Shown piece by piece: positions 23,610 to 34,050 of a stretch of DNA of 64,000 nt (its first letter is position 1; each line of letters starts with the position of its first letter). Where the stretch lies: positions 62,001 through 126,000 of the forward strand of contig JBBMOL010000447.1 in the NCBI GenBank assembly GCA_037954665.1, in the 5' to 3' direction. This DNA is from Laguncularia racemosa. Taxonomy: Eukaryota; Streptophyta; Magnoliopsida; Myrtales; Combretaceae. A program made the position numbers and the translations under genes. The notes beneath the pieces were generated by a model. That model saw only the letters and a list, made by a program, of their open reading frames with translations. It was not told the origin of the DNA and made no database searches.

Positions 23610-24295
23610 TTTCAACCTTTGCAAATTACGCTTCCTATTTCTTTAACAGCTCGATGGTGATGTTGCCGGAGATTTCACGCCGTCTAATTAAATTGATTTC
23701 AAAAATTTTATTACCTTTGCATGCAGGTTTTACGAAGATTTCCTATATGACTTTTACTGATACAAACTGATAATTCTTCCACAATATTTACGAAGATTTC
23801 CTCCTAGTTAGTTCAATATGTCTTTTTATTTTATTTTTTACCATATATATTCATGTAGTCAAATACTTTCACTTTGGACTTTAGCCGTGTAGGATTTGCT
23901 ATTTAACTTGTTAAATATTGTATCGAGTGCATTTGTTATAATCCCACGTGGATAATAATATGAACTAAGATAGTATTTAAATTTAAAAGATTTTCTCATC
24001 TATCAAACCAATATTTTGAGTTGGACTCTTTTCTTAGATTTGCGTTGGATACTCTCGTTGAGAACTAACCCTATAAAAAAGAAGTTTAAGGAGTTCCTCT
24101 ACCTATCAGATGCTCAAGAATGAGAATTGTTTGTGAGTATACTACAGGCTTCTTTGCATGATATGTGGTACCTATAAGAGTAAATATGATGGGGTTTGAA
24201 TTTGACGTGAAAGCAATTAGGCTTGAGTTTACAAAAATTATTAAGTTACCTAGGGAATGCTATTAGTAATACAACGCGTGAGAAACAAACTATAG

Positions 24296-26530
24296 TTAAA
24301 AAAAAAAAAAATCAAAGTTGTAAAACACAAGAGTACATACTATGATAATAATAGATAGTTGAAAGAGAATAATTATGTTATTTCCTCTCTAAAACCTCCA
24401 TGTAAATGGGATGTCCAAGTAAACAGGCTGTAAGAATATTAAATAATGGAAGATGAAACGTGAAGTAGATATCAAAATTTTATCTTTGTTGAAAGTACTG
24501 CATGGGTAAGCTGGGTCCATTGCAATTCTTTTAACAATTCTTGTACATCTTAAATTTTATGTAAGTTTCAAAAGAAAATTTAAGAAAATATATATAAGTA
24601 TACATGCATGCACCAAAGGATTCGAGAAAGGGGTATTAATTTGTTTTCCTTGTTGGGATACTATCTCATCCATTGATAAACATAAAAAAGAAAAGATAAA
24701 AATAAAACAAGCAATCTTAGCCTTAAATTATGGGTGTGAAACCCCATAAATTTAATAATAACTAGAATTATATTAGTGAATTAAATAAAATAAAAGCCTT
24801 ATTTTAAACATGGGTAAATTTTGAAGCACATGAATTAGATGTAGTATGGATCCACTAGTAAATTGTAATAAATGGATAAATGAAATTAAAAGCATAGGTT
24901 TAGGATAGTTAAATAGAATTTATAAATATATATTTATATTCAAGATATTTTATTCAGCATATACATAAATTTTTATATAAAAATATTGAAATTTAAATAA
25001 TTTAATAAGATTGTTGGTATGCATACTAATCGAATCCAGATAAATTCCATTGTCATCCCAACTTACTTTGCTATGAAGGTTGGTCTCAGATATAAACACT
25101 ATAGTTTTTTTCTCTCTCTCTCCTTTCACTCAATCATCCTTAGATTGAAAATTGAAAAACTTTATGAAATCATAAAATTTCATTTCATTTTTAAAAATTA
25201 ATAATTTTTTCATACTGTCTCTAAATAAAAAAAACCATGAATCTCATTGTAATCCTCGTAAAGTGTACTTCATAATAAGTCTATGCTTGCAAAATAAATG
25301 TTAAGCTTGAACATACAAGTCGAATTGAAACGAATGTAAAACATTTAATTTTGGAGTTCTATTTGAAAAATGATTTGTAAATTTGATTATGTTGAAGTTT
25401 TGATAAGTTTAGTTAGTTTAATCTTTAGTAGACTTATTACACTTTGAATGACTCTTTGCAACTTCTTGATGACTATTTAGAATCATAAACAATGAGGTTA
25501 AGGTGAATGGGAAATTTAATGAGTTATGACAATGCTTGTGAATGTTGCTTGTTTGGGTGTTATATTTACTTTGTGATGATGTTTTGGAAGTTTGTTGTTG
25601 AATTATGATGAAAAATAATGTGGTAGGGAGTGGAAATATGAGTTCTCAAATGGAACAGAACGAATTGAAAATGAAATGTGAATGGTGTACAATTGGTAAG
25701 ACAATTACTGATCAAACGGTAACGAAAATAATCCCACCAATTGATTGGTAAAAAACTAGTCCACTAGGATTTTTGTTGCATTGTTCGATTGATCTAATCC
25801 CAATTGGTTGCTAGTCATGTAACCTAATTTTTTTTTCTTTTCTTTTCCTCGATGCTTCAATACTAAACTAAAATTTTATACATATATCCAAGTTGCGATA
25901 CATTTATATAACAACATACCAACTTACTTAATGATGAGAGGATCGCATACGCACACACATACACACTCATCAATGTATATGATATTCATAAGATAGTAGT
26001 TGAATATTTATATTTATGTAAATTTATAATCACGATAAAAAGGGTGAATTATAGTTGTGACTGAATGGATTTATTATGACTTGTGTGTAGTGATTGATTG
26101 GTTGAACATTTGGATGATTTTGTTATTTCCAGTTACAATAAATAATCATTGCGTTGTCATATGATAGATTTTAAATTGAAACTTGGTTTGTCGCCTTTGA
26201 ATGAATTAACTAAAAGATTGACTTAATTTAAATTTTGATATACATTATATGAGACATTGCATTGAATTAAACATCATCACTGCTATATAACTCATAAGAT
26301 GTGATCATGGAAAGATTTCTATTACGTTAGGTGCGAACTAAATGACTCGAGGGTTGTCACACATTTTACGTAGTCTCTTTGTGGGTCTTGCTTATCATTT
26401 TGGATAGTAGAATTTGTATTAGGTGTTGTGTGCTCTCCTTGAAGTAATAAAAGTTTTATTTGGAATTGCATCCTGTGTGCTCTCCTATGATGGTGGCATA
26501 GGATGCCTAGGCACTTATGGTTAGATTTGA
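24296..26530. other. AT-rich region between the duplicated segments, no gene recognised
   Basis: No open frame here looks like a protein. The sequence is absent from copy B. CT-rich (25110-25125) and CA-rich (25950-25970) short repeats are present. Confidence 0.5.
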
Positions 26531-26534
26531 AAAT

Positions 26535-26813
26535 GGTCGATATGGACCATACGATGGAGGCTTAGCATAATTTTTAGTAGTTGAGGTTGTCTTTATGTTA
26601 GACATGGTGAAACCAATTGACCTAAGGTAGGAGTCTAGGTGCATTGATTTCCTATAGAAGGACCTATAGTTTTCTGTTGTCATTGAATTTGCAAGATATA
26701 TTGATTGTTGATGTCCTACTAGTGAAAGCCTAGCAATTTACATGCCCCATGAGGTCTAGATTTGCCACAACAAGATGAATGGGGACAAATGCTATAATAT
26801 TTTGGTCCTTCGT
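26535..26813 (-). pseudogene. Degenerate peptide-gene copy
   Basis: Base by base this aligns with the peptide gene: GGAGGCTTAGCATAATTT, the TGCATTGATTTCCTATAG stretch and TTGAATTTGCAAGATAT correspond to the 3' half of 23271-23609, and the 5' end aligns too. The start codon is ACG (plus-strand CGT at 26811-26813), and indels and stops break the frame. A TATAAATA box remains on the minus strand at 26929-26936, about 116 bp upstream of the lost start, the same spacing as in gene B. Confidence 0.7.
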
Positions 26814-26928
26814 TTAAATCTCTTTAGGTTTTATAGTTAGTTGTAAAAGTCATGATATTAAAGGTAAAACATAACTATGAAAGAAGAAAACACAATATAG
26901 GATAAAAAAAACTCTAGGATCCTAAGCT

Positions 26929-26936
26929 ATTTATAG
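26929..26936 (-). promoter_or_regulatory. TATA box of the degenerate peptide gene
   Basis: TATAAATA on the minus strand, 116 bp from the lost start codon, matching the spacing in gene B (52301-52308). Confidence 0.5.
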
Positions 26937-27367
26937 CAACAAAGTTTTGATAACCTCAAATATTATGATCTGTTATACATGTTTTTGATACTTGACTATA
27001 ACACCCAAGTCCTATATTTAACTATCATGTTGTTTCAACTTTTGAACATTGAATGGGTTGACGATGGAAATGGAATCTCTTAAGGATATTAGAAGTTAGA
27101 CCAAACCAACGTCATGACATTCCATTTTAAAGATTTGACTATTATCTATATACGTATATGCTTCAAGATGTTGGGATTCTTAGGGCTTACATATATTGAC
27201 GATGTTATTCCATTTCATTTCATGCATAAATATGAAGACATTATTTCGATGAAATTATCACATACACACACACATATTTATATATATATAAAAGTGTTAT
27301 GATGCTTTGAAATGTATGAATGCCAAAATTTGTGTCAATCCATATTGAGGTGAAAAAAATTTGCAAT

Positions 27368-27762
27368 TGACACAATGAGTTAGTATGAATAAATGAGATC
27401 AATCGATGATTAATCTTCAAACTCAACAGAAAGTCACAAAATCTCTCTCACAAAGTCGTCTTAAAATTGTAATTTGTGATAAGATATGAACTTAAACAAA
27501 AAGAATACTATAAAAATCCAAAAAGGTAGATCAGCATGATCTTTAATACGGTCGTGTAAAAGCTTATATCGCGTTATATCAAAATTCGCTCTTAGACACC
27601 CTTAGGACGCCCACAAGTACGGGTGTGCTTGCCAACGTGTTGCCTCACATGCCACTTAGCATGGGCTTGTTGATGCCCATGCTTCTCTGACATGTACCCC
27701 CAACACAAGTATGTCTGTGCTTATGTTGGCCACTAAACAAGCCTCCATGCTTTGCCAGAACT
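27368..27762 (-). mobile_element. LTR fragment related to 718-1160
   Basis: It starts TGACACAATGAGTT at 27368 and follows the 718-1160 LTR for about 390 bp, including the conserved CTCTCACAAAG(T)CGTCTTAAAATTGTAAT region. No PBS or internal region adjoins it. It ends where copy B begins. Confidence 0.6.
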
Positions 27763-27767
27763 TTAAA

Positions 27768-28857
27768 GAACTTAAATATTTTCTTTATTATTTTTCTTTT
27801 TTCTTTTTGTTTTTTTTTTGTTGGCCAAAAGAAAACATTCATTCAAATTTGAAATCAAATGTACATATCCTTCAACTACATTTGCATTGCCAGAACTTTA
27901 AAGATCACAATACAAAATTTCTAACAAAGAAGATGGGGGGGGGGGGGGGTTTGTTCCAATTGAAATGGCACATCTTCCTTCTTGTATTGACTTTAGTAGC
28001 TCCTTTATTTGTGTTTCGACTAACTAGCTTATGTACGACCGATTGTAGCTACACCTCTAAAGACCAAATATCATTTAGAAGTGGCCTCAACTTCCAATAT
28101 CTTTCTTCTTCTTCCGTTAAAGCCATGAAAACAACACTGTTGTCCATTGAGACTTTTATTCTCCTCCACCCTTTACTTGTTTCTATCTTTAACACTTCAT
28201 GCGTTGCTAATATCTCCACCCCTTCCATCGACAACATTAGTATTATCTTGTTGCTTCCAGCACAAACTCTAGCCTTTGCATCTTTGGTGACAACTCTAAT
28301 CATTGCTTGCCCAGTAGGTTCTTAAACATGCCATCCACATTAATATTCACTACGCCATGCTCTAGTCTTTCCCATAGTTGTTTTTCTGGACATTGTCTTG
28401 TTGATTCTCCCTAGACCTCCCTTTAGAGTTCATATTATTAAGCTCCATTAAGGCATGTCTACAACTTTCAATAATAGCTTCCACATTAGGACATGTGAAA
28501 TCAAAGATAGCTTTGCAACATTGTTTGCAAACCACATTATTGTTGCTAATTTTGCCTATAAGTCTTTCTTTTCATTCCTAGTCCAAACAAAAACATTTAG
28601 GCCATTCACTAACCAAGCATCAAGTGTGGTCACCAAATTCACATCATTTCACTCTAAGCACCACATACCACACAACCTTTGTCCACTAACAACACAAAAT
28701 TAAATATTCCAATCTCATCAACATTATAGAATGAACATTTGGCCCTATGTATCACATGCTTTTTCCATAGATTATAATTAATAGAACATGCATTGTGTAA
28801 AGTCTCCATAAGAAATGAAGTTCCTTTGGAAAATAAGGACAATGCCAGACTAACTTA
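27768..28857 (-). pseudogene. 3' end of a plant LINE, copy B
   Basis: The frame at 28049-28303 encodes an RNase H-like (RVT_3 type) domain: RVVTKDAKARVCAGSNK, VEILATHEVLKIETSKGWRR, VSMDNSVVFMAL. Upstream, 28654-28842 resembles the linker after the zinc-finger region of plant LINEs. An A-rich tail (T-rich on plus, 27790-27822) marks the 3' end. A run of 15 G at 27935-27949 replaces the GGGGGA of copy A. Confidence 0.65.
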
Positions 28858-28862
28858 CATAA

Positions 28863-30055
28863 TGATGTGCTCAAAACCAAGCCCAAGCACACAAAACCCA
28901 ATTGAAAGACCAATTACACAATGAAATCAAACTAGTCCTCCAAATTGCATAAACCGTCAATCTTTATAATTCCAAATCCACAAATATGAATATGTATGAA
29001 GATTGCATATCCAAGAATGATAAGCTCTGATACCAAATTATGATGTGCCTAAAAGGGATTTAAGCACAATCAAATGGAATAAAAATTCAACCCTAAAAGC
29101 AACCCCTAATTCCGAATCAGCAATTAGACAATTGCGTGAATTCCAAAGATATAAATGGATCCGGAATCAATAAACAATGAACAATCCTCAATATATATAC
29201 TAATCAAACTTGAATCAACACGTGAATATCAAGATTGAGCAGCAATAAAAACGTGATTTTCTCTTAAGAAATAAACATTCCACATGAAACAATGATAGGT
29301 AAGTGTTGATGAATAACATTATGAAAAGTAATCTAACACACTCAATTTATCTCGCAATGATTATGATGCAAATCTGACCAAGAGCTATGTCAATTCACCC
29401 ATAGATATTACACAGTAGAGAAGAAAAGAAATCACAACAAAATGAAATTGATATTACTCACAATTTCAAAGTATTTCACTCGCTACAATTTCAACTCTTG
29501 GGATTGAAATTGATAAGAGTCTAATGACAATTAGGAGAACCCTAATCCTCACACAAAGGTGTATACTCAAATCTGAAAAATGGTCTCCTCAAACCCTACT
29601 TTATGCAAGTATTTATACTTGCTTCCTTTAGGGTTAAAAAGTCCACAAAATTACAACTATGCCACTTTTAAGGTGGCCGGTCCTAAAAGACAATTACAAG
29701 CAAATGAAAGTGTCCCAAAGGAAATATTACAACATAAATAGTCAAAAGAAATAATTATAAATAAAAATATTCTTCATCATGCTAGCTCTTCCATAGGATT
29801 CGTCGGCCCAGCTCATCGCCGGTTTAGGTCGGTCTATAGATAACCCACAAGCTGAGTCTGAGTGAGTTTGTCCATTGCCCTGTAAAGAATGATAAGTATT
29901 CCTGTCGAAATATACAATACATGAATAAGAGAAAAGAGGTTAGTAAACAAATAATTCCAAGGTCGATTTGCTCAAAATGGGTCTTCATTGCCAATATTCG
30001 AAATCTTTTGGCTTGTGCCTTAATGTTAGGTCTTGACGGATTTTGATTCCTATCA
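28863..30055 (-). mobile_element. 3' LTR of the protease-only element
   Basis: TGATGTGCTC...GATTCCTATCA. A TATA box (minus-strand TATAAATA in AAGTATAAATACTTG) is at about 29609-29617. Its terminal 178 bp are the extra unit that contains an internal PBS copy at 29024-29035. It differs from the other LTR by a few percent. Confidence 0.82.
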
Positions 30056-30069
30056 TCTCCTTCGGCCTC
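30056..30069 (-). other. Polypurine tract of the protease-only element
   Basis: The minus strand reads GAGGCCGAAGGAGA directly before the LTR start TGATAGGAATC. Confidence 0.6.
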
Positions 30070-30181
30070 AAAAAGATTTGTCCTCAAATTTGGCAGATAA
30101 AATGCAGTAGAGACTTTGTTTTCTCCCAGCAATCCATCTGAAGAAGTATCTTTGTAGAATCCCAATATCTAAAATACCACA

Positions 30182-32344
30182 TGTCGAGTCTAATTTTTTG
30201 CATTCCCAATCCTAATCCAATCTAGACTAGACCCTATGCTCATCTAATGTAGATCCTCGACTTGAGTTAGGAATTTCATTTGATTTTTGGAGTCGCCACC
30301 CAATTGTTGTTGGGAAAAATTGAATTAAGACTAAAGGAGTGGATTAGTCTTAATTTGGACCACTAGTCGTCGTTATTTCCTCTTCTCGTTTTTGAAAAGA
30401 GGAAAAGGGAAAACCAGAGTTTCTAAGTCCGGAGGCTAACCCATTAAAACCTTACGGTTACCACCTAATCTCCTAAAATTGTTCCTATTTAGAAATGTGT
30501 TTTATTATATTTCTATTACTTTTTATTATGTTTTTGAATTATTTCAAGAAAATGATTTTTTTATTTCATTTTATGGGTTGACCCGAATGGGTGCCTACGT
30601 ACCTGCTATCCAGGATCAAACAAGCCGTAGTTCGCTTTTCTGAAAACCTTAAATGTGTTTGTGAATTTTAGTTTTGAAATCTCTTTTGCTTTATGTTTTT
30701 ACTATTTTTTTGGGATTTTTTTTAAAAAATCTAAGCCTAAACTTTTATCTGATTTTTGAAAATGATTTGAAGGGAAAACATCAATTTTGGATTTATTTGA
30801 GGAAAATGATTTTTCTAAGTGCTAAAACTCATTTTTATGATTCTTTTGAATTTTTTTATTTTTTTTATGTTTTGTAATTTTTTTATGATTTTTATTTCTT
30901 TTCGATTTTTCCTTATTCTTCTACAATTTTTTTTTATAATTTTTATGAGTTTTCATGGTTTTTGTAGTTTTTTATCATTCTTATTATTATTATTTTTTAT
31001 GATTTTTATTAAATTTTGCATAATTTTTGTGAATTTTTGTTAAGAATTTTATGCTAAGCTATTATTTATCCTATTTTGAAATCTAAAGTTTTATTATTAT
31101 TTCCCTAATATTTTTATTGTTTTTCCACATTTTTATTATCATTTATTTTTCTTTTTATTTATTTATTTTTTTTCTTTTTTCTACATTATTAAATCCTAAA
31201 AACCTAATTTCTACATTTTCCTACTTATGGAAATAAAACATAAAGCACAAATAAATAACCAAAAAATAAATAATCAAATAATAAATCAAATAAATATAAG
31301 TAAAATAAATAAACAAAATTCAAAAAATAAATAAAAAATCCAGAAAATTCGACTTACCTGGATCTAGGTCGGTGCACGGGTCGGGTCGGATCGATCGGAC
31401 ACGGCGGCGGAGAGGGTTCGTTCACGGCGTTCCAGCGGTCTTTTGCAACGGGTGAGGTGTCGAATCCTAGCTTCTTGAGGGTGCTGAATCCAATGGTGGC
31501 GGTGGTTTGCTCCTAGATCGTCTCCTGGTGGTGGTTCAACTCCGGTCGGTGATCGCGATTTTGGTTCTCCTCCGGTGCTCTCCGATTTGCTCTCTTTTCT
31601 CACTTTCTCTCAATTCTGATCCGTGTTTTGGCTTCCCCCCACACCTCCTCTATTTATAGGTGTTTGAAATCGAGCTGGATAAGCTTGGATTTCCTCCGAT
31701 TGAAGCTAATCGGATTTTCGGTTAAAAAACCAACTCCGATTTGTGTAAATCCATCGATTTGTTGCGATTTGGTTCCAATTAGATAATGTTTATCTTATTT
31801 CTGTTGAAGAACTGTTTGATTTGTGCAAAAAATCGAATCGAAACGGTCGAAATTCGAATTTTTCCTTCGCCGGCGATCTCGGACCCGAGGTAGAAGACGA
31901 TCACGCGCCCGGCGCGTGCGTTTCCTCCAGCCAATCGGATGCTGCCACGTGTCTTGGATAAGTAAGAAAATGCAAAACGCGGAAACTGCTTCCCCCGCGA
32001 TTCGAACCTATGACCAAGCCCCCTCGCGCGCCTTAGCCCGTGGTCCGGACCAGTTGGGCTAGCCTACTTTCCTGATTTTTCTAATTTCGCAAATTGCATA
32101 TATGCAATGCGATTTTTTATTTTTTTGTATTTTTTGAAATTTCAAAAATTTGTAAAAATTATTTATTATTGCCATTTCTGAAATCATTTTTCAAAATTGA
32201 TGTGTTTTCCTATTTATTTTTATTTTTTTGAATATTTTTATTGTTTAAGCTAAATTAGAGAAAAATTGAAAAAAATTGGAAAAAATTAAAAATTGATTAT
32301 TATCAATTATTATTCATTCCTAGGGCAAAAATGGGGTGTTTACA
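30182..32344 (-). mobile_element. 3' LTR of the Tat element
   Basis: 2163 bp, TGTCGAGTC...TGTTTACA. A minus-strand TATAAATAG box is at 31650-31658, and a tRNA-like A/B-box pair at 31998-32061 lies upstream of it in U3. The region 30480-31345 is an AT-rich low-complexity part of R/U5. About 3% different from the 5' LTR by eye. Confidence 0.88.
31998..32061 (-). promoter_or_regulatory. tRNA-like internal promoter (A box and B box) in the Tat LTR
   Basis: The minus strand has TAGCCCAACTGG at 32050-32061, a full match to the pol III A box TRGCNNARYNGG, and GGTTCGAATCG at 31998-32008, 10 of 11 to the B box. The spacing of about 53 bp is within the tRNA/SINE range, and T-runs follow downstream. 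The sequence does not fold as a proper tRNA because the T stem is mispaired, so it is tRNA-derived at most. Confidence 0.55.
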
Positions 32345-32358
32345 GCTGCCCCTCTTTG
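32345..32358 (-). other. Polypurine tract of the Tat element
   Basis: The minus strand reads ACAAAGAGGGGCAGC immediately before TGTAAACACC, the LTR start. Confidence 0.75.
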
Positions 32359-32399
32359 TAGTAAAGTTTGAAAACTTAACTACAAAGACAAGAAAGACG

Positions 32400-33540
32400 C
32401 CATTTTTGGCCTCTTAAATAGATAATGCCTTGGTTTGGCTAGTTACCTGGCATTTGTTTTGGTAGGAAAATGCTCCAAGAGCTAATAATCCCACGATTTA
32501 AGATGGTCCTAACAATTCAGAGTAATGTTCCCTCCCCAAACAGTGCTTTATGGGCTGATTAATTGGCGATAGGAAACAACTCAAGCATTGTGTGGAAGAA
32601 ATGATGATAGGAAGCGTCTTATCAGACTAGCAACCTTGGAAAGAAAATTTACTTAGGAAGCGCCCTTATGAGCTGGCTACCTGTCAACAGAAGCGTCTTG
32701 TTAGACTAGCAACTGTTTGGAAGAATATTTCCGAAAAGTGCCCCAAGAGCTGACTAATCGGGAGAATCTAGGAAAGTCCCCCTCATGGGCTGACTAACCT
32801 TAAGATAGATTTTTAGGAAAGTGCCCATCTTGGGCTGACTAACCTATGGTAGAGTGTCTCAAAAAGTGTCCCTATGAGCTGACCTTGAGAATGGATTTTT
32901 AGGAAAGTGCCCATCTTGGGCTGACTAACCTATGATAAAATTGATTGAACTGTCTCAAAAAGTGCCTCTATGAGCTGACCTTGAGAACAAATTTTTAGGA
33001 AAGTGCCCATCTTGGGCTGACTAACCTAGGATAGAATTGATTGAACTATCTCAAAAAGTGCCCTTATGAGCTAACCTTGAGAACAGATTTTTAGGAAAGT
33101 GCCCATCTCGGGCTGACTAACCTAGGATAGAATTGATTGAACTTTCAAAAAGTGCCTTATGAGCTGACCTGAGAACAGATTTTTAGGAAAGTGTCCATCT
33201 TGGGCTGACTAACCTAGGATAGAGTTGTCTCGAAAAGTGCTCTTATGAGCTGACCATGAGAACAACTTTTTATGAAAGTGCCCATCTTGGGCTGACTGAC
33301 CTAAGATAAAAATGATATCTCAAAAAGGTGCCCCCTATGAGCTAACCTTAGAGAGGATGTTTAGGAAAGTGCCCATCTTGGGCTGACTAACCTAAGATAA
33401 AAATGATATCTCAAAAAGGTGCCTTTATAGGCTGACCTTAGAAAAGACCTAGGGAAGTGCCCTTTTTTTTTTTGCTGACTACCGTATTAAGAGGAATGTT
33501 TAGACAAGTGCCCAACTAGGGGCTGACTCATCTTATGCTT
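32400..33540. repeat. Tandem repeat array in the Tat 3' region
   Basis: At least seven units of about 85-100 bp run from about 32811 to 33450. Each starts ATTTTTAGGAAAGTGCCCAT, continues CTTGGGCTGACTAACC, and has a second half with CTCAAAAAGTGCC and TATGAGCTGACCTTGAGA. The two halves share AAAGTGCC...GCTGAC, so the unit is itself a diverged dimer. More degraded units extend to 32400 and 33540. The array is non-coding and lies between integrase and PPT. Confidence 0.9.
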
Positions 33541-34050
33541 CTGAATATGCTTTCTACTGACTGAGCTAAATGATGTGATGCCTTTCATGATATGATGATA
33601 GTTATTTATTTTAATATGCTTGTCAGTTTATCGTGGACAGCCACCAAACAACCGAACCTTCGGGCTTGTTTGTTTCTGCTTCTCTTCTTCTTTTCTTGAC
33701 TCGGGGTTGAAAATCTTGATGTGCTTCCTTTCTTTATGCACATGGCTCTTTTGATGGTAATGTTACTCTACTAATGCACTATGTTCTAATGCTCAAAAGT
33801 AGATAGAATTATATCACAAACTATATTAAGATTCATTATCATTTTAGTGTTTATCTTTTATTGGTGAAGTGGTGGGTAATGTGTTTAGGAATATTTGTTG
33901 TGATGAGAACTGATTGGGATTGTTGATCATTCAGGGATATTAACTTTGCTTGTAAAAAGTAAAAACTCGACTCAACGAAATTTGTATCGAATGTTAGCTT
34001 TCATAAACATTGGCAAAATTTTGATTCCCTTGCCTAAGGATAATACATCT
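33541..34050. other. Non-coding spacer after Tat integrase
   Basis: No open frame or repeat is recognised between the integrase stop (34051) and the tandem array. Confidence 0.5.

Larger units (their letters stand above)
10150..24295. repeat. Segmental duplication, copy A
   Basis: Apart from the Tat insertion at 13421-21419 and indels, this segment is collinear with copy B (27768-28862 plus 47846-53223): LINE end, copia end, truncated peptide pseudogene, AT-rich spacer, intact peptide gene, downstream flank. Similarity ends at about 24295 (AACGCGTGAGAAA). By eye the copies differ by several percent plus indels, so they are paralogues and not assembly duplicates. Confidence 0.85.

Noticed and set aside
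10150..24295. Copies A and B as an assembly duplicate
   Set aside because: They differ by many substitutions, indels, reciprocal insertions with target duplications and different pseudogene promoters, so they are true paralogues. The inverted piece at 56963-58944 is the one that may be artefactual.
27711..28325. A 204-codon plus-strand open frame
   Set aside because: It lies antisense over the LINE RNase H-like remnant; the minus-strand frame has the recognisable domain, and the plus frame is an AT/T-rich shadow.
31998..32061. A functional tRNA gene
   Set aside because: A and B boxes fit, but the T stem and acceptor stem do not pair, so I report only a tRNA-like promoter.
31823..32062. Arg-rich plus-strand frames (31823-32062 and 43431-43646)
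   Set aside because: They are antisense to the element, present only because both LTRs share the sequence, and overlap the tRNA-like region.
32400..33540. Possible CRISPR-like array
   Set aside because: The repeats are contiguous, about 85-100 bp, vary along their length and have no unique spacers; the position in a plant Tat element explains them as a tandem array.
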